This document shows, piece by piece, positions 41,578 through 46,543 of a DNA stretch of 46,543 nucleotides (its first letter is position 1; every line of letters starts with the position of its first letter). Below the pieces are notes generated by a model. That model saw only the letters and a program-made list of their open reading frames with translations, was not told the DNA's origin and did no database searches. The position numbers and the translations under genes were made by a program. The DNA is taken from assembly GCA_036524675.1 (NCBI GenBank), contig DATDBU010000057.1, positions 1 through 46,543 of the forward strand, written 5' to 3'. Source of the stretch: DATDAW01 sp036524675. GTDB taxonomy: Bacteria > Verrucomicrobiota > Verrucomicrobiia > Chthoniobacterales > DASVRZ01.

Positions 41578-41751
41578 CACGTGTCGTTGTCCGTCAAATA
41601 GAAAGGCTTTTACCACTTTCGTCAACTATTCGCTTGTTCGTTCCTTTTTTCGCTTTCCATACGTAGGCTCTTTCGAAGGGACCAAATTTTTTTGCTCGTA
41701 TGCATCTGCCATGCAGGATCCAGCGCATCACTCGCAAACATCTTTTGTCCA

Positions 41752-43065
41752 ATGAAGGCTCGCTTCTTTTTGCTCGCGGCCGTGGTTGCTCTAGCCGCCG
41801 CCCTCATCCTAATCCAGACAAAGCCGCAGCCGCGACCCGCTCCAGCGTCTAGCGCCGATAGTCAGCTCCTGATTATCTCTGAGCCGCTGCCAGGCGATGA
41901 TTGGATCGACCAGCAGATTCGCCGCATTCAGCAGGGAGTTAGAAAAGGCATCGCCGAGCCGGAACGAGTTTATGAACTCGGATGTTTGTTTCTTAAAAAG
42001 GCACGGCTTTCTCACGATCCAGGCTTTTACACGCTCGCTGAACAGACTGCCCTCTGGCTGCAAGGCGTGGAACCTGAGTTCCTGGACGCCCGGTTGCTTG
42101 AAGGTCACGTCCGCCTTGCTCAGCACCGATTCAAGCAAGCCGAATCCGTGGCCCGCTCTCTCACGACACAGCGCGAGACGATGCTCGACTACGCGTTGCT
42201 CGGCGACGCTTTGCTGGATCAAGGCCGGCTCCAGGAAGCCGTGGCCGCGTATCAAAAAATGATCGACTTTAAACCCTGCCTTCCGAGCTATTGCCGGGTC
42301 GCGCAGGTGCGCTGGCTCACGGGAGATCGCGATGGCGCAGAAGAAATGCTGCGTCAGGCGATCAACACCGGCAGCGCCCGCGATCCTGAACCACTCGCTT
42401 GGGCGACCACGCGGCTCGCTGTGCTCGACCTCGAACGCCACCAACTCGAAGACGCCACGCACTCAGCCGGGCGCGCCCTGGAGCTCGTCCCTGAATACGC
42501 CCCTGCGCTCTTCGCCCAAGGCCGCGTCGCAATCGCCCGCGATGACACCAGCGGCGCCGTAACCGTTCTCGAACGAGCTGCCCACCGCCAACCTCTGCCG
42601 GAGTATCAATGGCTCCTCGCCGATGCTTTGCGGCTGGCACAACAACGCGAACGTGCCACTGAAGTGGAAACAGCGCTCGCTCGACAGGGTCGAACGCTCG
42701 ATCGCCGCACATTTGCCCTCTATCTCGCAACTCGCGGGGACCAGCTCGAAACGGCTTTGACGCTGGCCTGGGAAGAATTGGGCGAACGTCAAGATGTGTT
42801 CACCCACGATGCGGTCGCATGGTGTGCTTTCCGCACTGGCGACCTCGAAACGGCAAAACGCCACGCGTCTGCAGCGCTACGTGAAGGAACTCGCGATGCG
42901 CGCCTGGCTTTACACGCCGGCCTCATCTTCAACGCCACCGGCGACGGTGTCCGCGGCCAGGAGTTGCTCAGCGCCGCTCGTGACATGGCCGCCACTCTTT
43001 TTCCGAGCGAGCGGACTCTCATTCCCGAGTCCGTTGTCGGATTAACCAAAACAAACAACCCGTAG
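41752..43065 (+). CDS. TPR-repeat protein, membrane anchored or secreted
   Basis: The 437-residue protein from ATG 41752 has an N-terminal hydrophobic helix (FFLLAAVVALAAALILI). About eight TPR-like helix pairs follow, for example YALLGDALLDQGRLQEAVAA and APALFAQGRVAIARDDTSGA. It has no enzymatic motif and probably acts as a scaffold in the periplasm. It lies seven bases before the DUF4331 gene, and the HupE-like gene follows that, so the three appear to be one transcription unit. An in-frame extension to 41692 carries no hydrophobic start and is not used. Confidence 0.82.
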   Translation: MKARFFLLAAVVALAAALILIQTKPQPRPAPASSADSQLLIISEPLPGDDWIDQQIRRIQQGVRKGIAEPERVYELGCLFLKKARLSHDPGFYTLAEQTALWLQGVEPEFLDARLLEGHVRLAQHRFKQAESVARSLTTQRETMLDYALLGDALLDQGRLQEAVAAYQKMIDFKPCLPSYCRVAQVRWLTGDRDGAEEMLRQAINTGSARDPEPLAWATTRLAVLDLERHQLEDATHSAGRALELVPEYAPALFAQGRVAIARDDTSGAVTVLERAAHRQPLPEYQWLLADALRLAQQRERATEVETALARQGRTLDRRTFALYLATRGDQLETALTLAWEELGERQDVFTHDAVAWCAFRTGDLETAKRHASAALREGTRDARLALHAGLIFNATGDGVRGQELLSAARDMAATLFPSERTLIPESVVGLTKTNNP

Positions 43066-43072
43066 AAAACCC

Positions 43073-44539
43073 ATGAAGTCCAGAAAACGTATCAAACTGC
43101 TCGCAGCAGCGGGCTTTGCTGCCCTGCTCGCCATCCCATTGCCAACGCGCGCCTCCAGTCACATGGACGCCCCGCTGATCACACTCGACCCCGCCGCCAA
43201 CTCGACCGACGTCTATGCATTCGTCAGCCAGCGCGCCGGGAAGAAATATCTAACAACTGCCGTCGCTCTCTATCCCTTCGAAGAACCCGGCATCGGACCT
43301 AACAAGTATAACTTCGACGACAATGTTCTCTATCAAATCAATGTGGCCACCGGCGGCGACGTAGCCAAAGGCCGGGCAACAGTCTCCTATCAGTTCCAGT
43401 TCAAAACGACTTTCAAAACCGTGAACACGATCGCCCCATCTTTTATCGGCGTGATCAACGCGGTCGATGACGGAGGCCAAAATCTGACGCAACGTTATTC
43501 CGTTACCAAGATCACGTCGGATGGAAAGAAACTGGTTAAGACCAAGCTCTTTTCCGACGTTCTTGTTCCTCCCAACAACCAGGGCCTCGTCACGCCTCTC
43601 TACAATCAAGGCAATAGTGGCGAGAACCTTGCAAAAGAAGGCGTGTCGGACCCGGCCGCGCTTGATCCCTACACCAAGGCGACCGTTTACACTTCACAAC
43701 TCGGCTATCAGGTGTTCGCAGGACAACGCGATGACGGATTCTATGCTGACGTCCAGAGCGTATTCGACCTCGACCCGACTTTCTCCGGGCCGAACAAGCC
43801 TTTTGACAGCCAGGGCGGGTTTAACGTGCATACCATCGTTCTGAGCATTCCGGTGAGCGAACTGGGCGGAGACCAACAGATCGCCGGCGTGTGGGCGACG
43901 ACCAGCCGCCCGGCTGTCACGGTTCTGCGCGCGGACGGTCCGCCACTGAACAGCAGTCCTATCTGGATCCAGGTGGGGCGGCAGGGCAATCCGCTCTTTT
44001 GCGAACTGGTTATCTCGCAAAAGGACAAGGACAAATACAACCGCCAAACGCCCGCGCGGGACGATACCAGTTTCAAACAGTACGCGCTCGCGCCGGAACT
44101 GGCCGCAATCGTTGGTGCGCCGCCTAACTTGCAAACAAACCGGACAGATCTCGCGGGTATCTTCATCCCCGATCTCATCAAAGTGGATTTGTCCACCGGT
44201 CCCGCCCGCCTGGCAGGCGGTTCGAATCCGGGCGCGGCTCCTGATGACGCTGGGTTCAGCCGACTTGGCATTTTCGGTGGAGACACACTGACTAGCGCAA
44301 TTCAACCTGGCTTCGGCGGAGGGGCCGTTCCAGGTGGCTGGCCCAACGGTCGCAGATTTGGTGACGATGTCGTGGACATCGCTCTCATCGCGATTCTCAG
44401 CGATCTGCGCGTGAGCCCACCGGTTATCTTCACCGGCTCCAACAACCTCGACCGGGTAACCGCCAATGATATCGGATACAACAAAGTGTTTCCGTATGCG
44501 GCTACTCCGTTGAATGGGCGCAATCATGGCCACCATTGA
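43073..44539 (+). CDS. DUF4331-domain secreted protein
   Basis: The 488-residue protein has a signal peptide (RIKLLAAAGFAALLAIPLPT) ending in ARAS. The mature start SSHMDAPLITLDPAANSTDV matches the DUF4331 signature (SHxDAP, D-x-x-x-x-x-T-D-x-Y-x-F). The family has no known reaction. Members are exported and often sit beside TPR and HupE-like genes, as here. Beta-rich sequence with conserved aspartates may bind metal. It is followed by the HupE-like gene. Confidence 0.9.
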   Translation: MKSRKRIKLLAAAGFAALLAIPLPTRASSHMDAPLITLDPAANSTDVYAFVSQRAGKKYLTTAVALYPFEEPGIGPNKYNFDDNVLYQINVATGGDVAKGRATVSYQFQFKTTFKTVNTIAPSFIGVINAVDDGGQNLTQRYSVTKITSDGKKLVKTKLFSDVLVPPNNQGLVTPLYNQGNSGENLAKEGVSDPAALDPYTKATVYTSQLGYQVFAGQRDDGFYADVQSVFDLDPTFSGPNKPFDSQGGFNVHTIVLSIPVSELGGDQQIAGVWATTSRPAVTVLRADGPPLNSSPIWIQVGRQGNPLFCELVISQKDKDKYNRQTPARDDTSFKQYALAPELAAIVGAPPNLQTNRTDLAGIFIPDLIKVDLSTGPARLAGGSNPGAAPDDAGFSRLGIFGGDTLTSAIQPGFGGGAVPGGWPNGRRFGDDVVDIALIAILSDLRVSPPVIFTGSNNLDRVTANDIGYNKVFPYAATPLNGRNHGHH

Positions 44540-44681
44540 GAGAATGGGTGAGAGGGCGATCGGGCGAAAGGGTGACAGGCCGCTTGTAACCCCCTCGCCC
44601 AACCTCGTTCTTTCTTTTGCTCTTGCTCGGAGCTCGAAAAGCGTTCGGGCAAACCTTTCTCGCTTCGCCGGCTGCCGCCCC

Positions 44682-45758
44682 ATGGCAGCCGGCGCGGCCC
44701 GGTTCCTGGCTATTCTGTTCAGTTCCATTCTTTTCGTGCTCAACGCCGCCGCTCACGATCCCGGCTTGAGTTCGGTAAAGCTGACGGTTCAGCCCGGAGC
44801 GACTGAGATTGAGCTCACCATGAACCCGGCCGACCTGGATGCGGTCGCCGAACGTCAGCAATCGCCCTTCCAAAACTGGCCCGCCAGTGAGCAAAAGCGC
44901 ATCGGGATGGCAGCGATCTCCCTGATAGTTAACGACGTTCCGATTGCTCCCAAGCACGCAAACGTCGTGTTTGAAAGCTCGAGCAATGTGACATTTCATC
45001 TGACGTTTCCGCCCCTTCCCGCCTCTGCGGCTGGGTCACTCCGATTCGACGCGCCGATCCTTGCGCGGCTCGCGTTCGGCCACCGTATGCACGTGCAGGC
45101 ACGCGACGACGCCGGGAATCTGCTAGCCTCACGTCTTTTGAGTGCAGACACGGCCGGCTTCAATCTCGATTTTTCTTCAGCGGCGAATGAGCCTTCGCAG
45201 GTGCAGCCAATGCCCGGAGGGTTTTATCGGTTGGGGGCCGAGCACGTGCTCACGGGCTTCGATCATTTGCTGTTCCTTTTCGCGACTTTAATCGTCTGCC
45301 AGCGGTTTTCGACCGCATTAACCGTCATCACATCGTTCACCCTGGCGCACTCGCTTACACTAGCGCTCGCCACGCTGGGGTTCGTGCGGATTCCAGGCAG
45401 GCTTGTGGAAATTGTGATTGCCGCCTCAATTGTCTATGTCGCGCTGGAAAATCTCCTCGGAAAGAACGACGGACGCTGGCGTTGGGCGCTCACGTTCGTA
45501 TTCGGCCTGGTGCACGGACTTGGTTTCGCCAGTGCCCTTGCGGAATACGGCATCGGATCCGGCGCGCAAGCGGTCACGCCATTGCTCCTTTTCAACCTCG
45601 GCGTCGAAGCAGGTCAGATAGGCCTCGCGGCCCTCGTTCTTCCCCTTCTCTGGCGCATGCGGCAAAAACCGGCCATTGCGCGCGTCGGCATCCCGGCGTG
45701 TTCGATAGTCGCAGCATTGTTGGGCGGCTTCTGGCTCGTAGAACGCTCGTTTTCCTGA
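44682..45758 (+). CDS. HupE/UreJ-family membrane protein
   Basis: In this 358-residue protein, a signal sequence (FLAILFSSILFVLNAAAHD) is followed by an extracytoplasmic domain of about 140 residues. The HupE/UreJ core has about six membrane helices. Core motifs are GAEHVLTGFDHLLFLFATLI, SFTLAHSLTLALATL, FGLVHGLGFASAL and FNLGVEAGQ, with the histidines that suggest nickel or cobalt handling. Start ATG 44682 is chosen because the signal sequence begins there; a longer frame from 44514 would overlap the DUF4331 stop and run through purine-rich repeat DNA. Substrate is unproven. Confidence 0.88.
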   Translation: MAAGAARFLAILFSSILFVLNAAAHDPGLSSVKLTVQPGATEIELTMNPADLDAVAERQQSPFQNWPASEQKRIGMAAISLIVNDVPIAPKHANVVFESSSNVTFHLTFPPLPASAAGSLRFDAPILARLAFGHRMHVQARDDAGNLLASRLLSADTAGFNLDFSSAANEPSQVQPMPGGFYRLGAEHVLTGFDHLLFLFATLIVCQRFSTALTVITSFTLAHSLTLALATLGFVRIPGRLVEIVIAASIVYVALENLLGKNDGRWRWALTFVFGLVHGLGFASALAEYGIGSGAQAVTPLLLFNLGVEAGQIGLAALVLPLLWRMRQKPAIARVGIPACSIVAALLGGFWLVERSFS

Positions 45759-45831
45759 ATCCCGATTACCAAACTTCGGAGCAAACACACCGCTTTGTCG
45801 GTCTATACCGTTTCTCGAAAGTTTTGCGCGA

Positions 45832-45913
45832 AATGTCACACGGAGACACCGAGAGCGCGGAGAAAATATCTTTACCTGATACCTCCGTGTTCTCCGTGTC
45901 TCCGTGTGACATT
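45832..45913. repeat. Large imperfect inverted repeat (31-bp arms) built on CACGGAGACAC motifs
   Basis: Arms 45832-45862 and 45883-45913 pair with about five mismatches around a 20-base loop. The arms contain CACGGAGACAC/GTGTCTCCGTG. The unit lies after the HupE-like stop and could form a strong hairpin. It resembles intergenic repeats with CACGGAGACACGGAG tracts known from many environmental genomes (from memory). Confidence 0.7.
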
Positions 45914-45992
45914 CTCAGTAGGAATTCTCGTCGGACCCTTGTAGAAAAGCTGACAAAAGGCCGTAGCGACAGCACAACGTCAGCTGGCTTTT

Positions 45993-46023
45993 CCTTGGTG
46001 TCTTTGTGTCTTGGTGGTGATTT
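45993..46023. repeat. Short intergenic repeat of the CTTGGTGTCTTTGTGTC type
   Basis: The stretch reads CTTGGTGTCTTTGTGTCTTG and continues GTGGTGA. Sequences of this form recur between genes in diverse bacteria. It borders the 3' end of the DUF1428 gene. Identification is from memory of the motif. Confidence 0.4.
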
Positions 46024-46042
46024 CCAACGGCATCGTACAGCC

Positions 46043-46417
46043 TCAGGCTTCGACGAACGTCTCGAAACCGCCATAGGCCATGCGTTTGCAGTCGAATGGC
46101 ATGTCCTTCGAATCCATCATTTCCGTCAGGCGCGGGTCTTTCATGGCCTTGGCGTTAACCTCATCGCGATGGGCGCGCGATTCGAACATGATCCACGAAA
46201 AGGCCACGGTCTCGCCTGGCTGCACTGCCGCCAATTGCGGAAAGGACAACATATCCTTCACGTCCAGGTCCTCGCCGATACATTCCCGATACTCCAGCGC
46301 GCCGTGTTCCCGCCAGACTTTGCCTGCGATCTCCGACATCCGGCGGTAATCATCGATTTTATCCTTCGGCACCGGTACAACAAATCCATCAATATAGTGG
46401 GGCCAGGGCGAACGCAT
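46043..46417 (-). CDS. DUF1428 (YbaA-like) protein
   Basis: The 124-residue protein contains YIDGFVVPVPKDKIDDYRRM near the start and MPFDCKRMAYGGFETFVE at the end, the conserved edges of the DUF1428 dimeric alpha-beta barrel. The internal AFSWIMFESRAHRDEVNAK is also family-like. It is a soluble protein with no assigned reaction; structural relatives are ferredoxin-like monooxygenases. ATG 46415-46417 is used. It stands alone on the minus strand. Confidence 0.9.
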   Translation of the reverse strand: MRSPWPHYIDGFVVPVPKDKIDDYRRMSEIAGKVWREHGALEYRECIGEDLDVKDMLSFPQLAAVQPGETVAFSWIMFESRAHRDEVNAKAMKDPRLTEMMDSKDMPFDCKRMAYGGFETFVEA

Positions 46418-46453
46418 CTAAATATTTTCGCTCTGCCAGCAATGAACTTACGC

Positions 46454-46540
46454 AAGTATCTGATTGTTAGATACTTATAAAGTCTGTACTTCTGATTGCC
46501 TGCCTGACACAAACTTGGGATGACTAAAATCCCAAGTTTG
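46454..46540. other. Two perfect hairpins at the right edge
   Basis: AAGTATCT (46454-46461) pairs with AGATACTT (46469-46476) around seven bases. CAAACTTGGGAT (46510-46521) pairs with ATCCCAAGTTTG (46529-46540) around seven bases. The second could be a terminator of a gene beyond the window. The region is A/T-rich. Confidence 0.5.
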
Positions 46541-46543
46541 AGC

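Overview
The window is a GC-rich bacterial chromosome segment with Gram-negative envelope genes: an RND efflux pump, lipoproteins, a family 9 glycosyltransferase and a HupE-type protein. The gene mix suggests Verrucomicrobiota (Chthoniobacter/Spartobacteria-like), with Planctomycetes-like relatives less likely. It includes a NfeD-FloA pair, DUF4331 next to HupE, an ECF41 sigma factor, a GH26 lipoprotein and many structured intergenic repeats. The phylum call is inference from gene content; no rRNA is present. There are two tRNAs (Arg-UCU and Leu-CAA), neither encoding CCA, and no CRISPR array.

Layout. 1-1577: end of a TolB-like signalling protein, a tandem/structured repeat zone, and a REP-associated tyrosine transposase (RAYT) surrounded by its palindromic repeats. 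1578-5939: RND efflux adaptor and pump. 5955-9414: a compact genomic island between a full tRNA-Arg and a 26-bp copy of its 3' end. It carries decayed element genes and an intact, translationally coupled pair: a hyperacidic zincin-like metallopeptidase and a zinc-ribbon, tail-anchored membrane protein. 9691-15889: acylphosphatase, ABC exporter, TPR-like protein, phosphoesterase, glycosyltransferase, ECF41 sigma factor and a 3D-domain lipoprotein.

16098-22137 is a metabolic block: an AraC regulator divergent from an SDR oxidoreductase, then an overlapping hpxZ-atzG-atzE amidase operon with a nucleoside hydrolase, and a divergent acetamidase/formamidase. It looks built for scavenging nitrogen from purines, ureides or amides. 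22138-24714 is a disturbed, more AT-rich accessory stretch with a truncated duplicate of the SDR gene and its promoter, other gene debris and an OafA-type acyltransferase. 24721-31177: a class III cyclase, then a GH26 lipoprotein overlapping a giant GH18-like/NodB/GT2 fusion, probably an exopolysaccharide synthesis and trimming unit.

31318-36461 is mostly housekeeping: tadA, rpe, small envelope proteins, the NfeD-FloA-proline-rich trio and tRNA-Leu. 36496-39953: an ABC-F ATPase whose 3' end is duplicated as a 373-bp direct repeat bracketing a hicAB toxin-antitoxin pair. 40176-46417: EamA exporter with Lrp regulator, a TPR-DUF4331-HupE series, intergenic inverted repeats and a DUF1428 protein.

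The best candidate for an undescribed system is the tRNA-Arg island at 5955-9414. Its two intact genes have no function I recognise as a pair, and their placement as sole cargo of a decayed integrative element suggests a selfish, toxic or defensive role. That role is a hypothesis.
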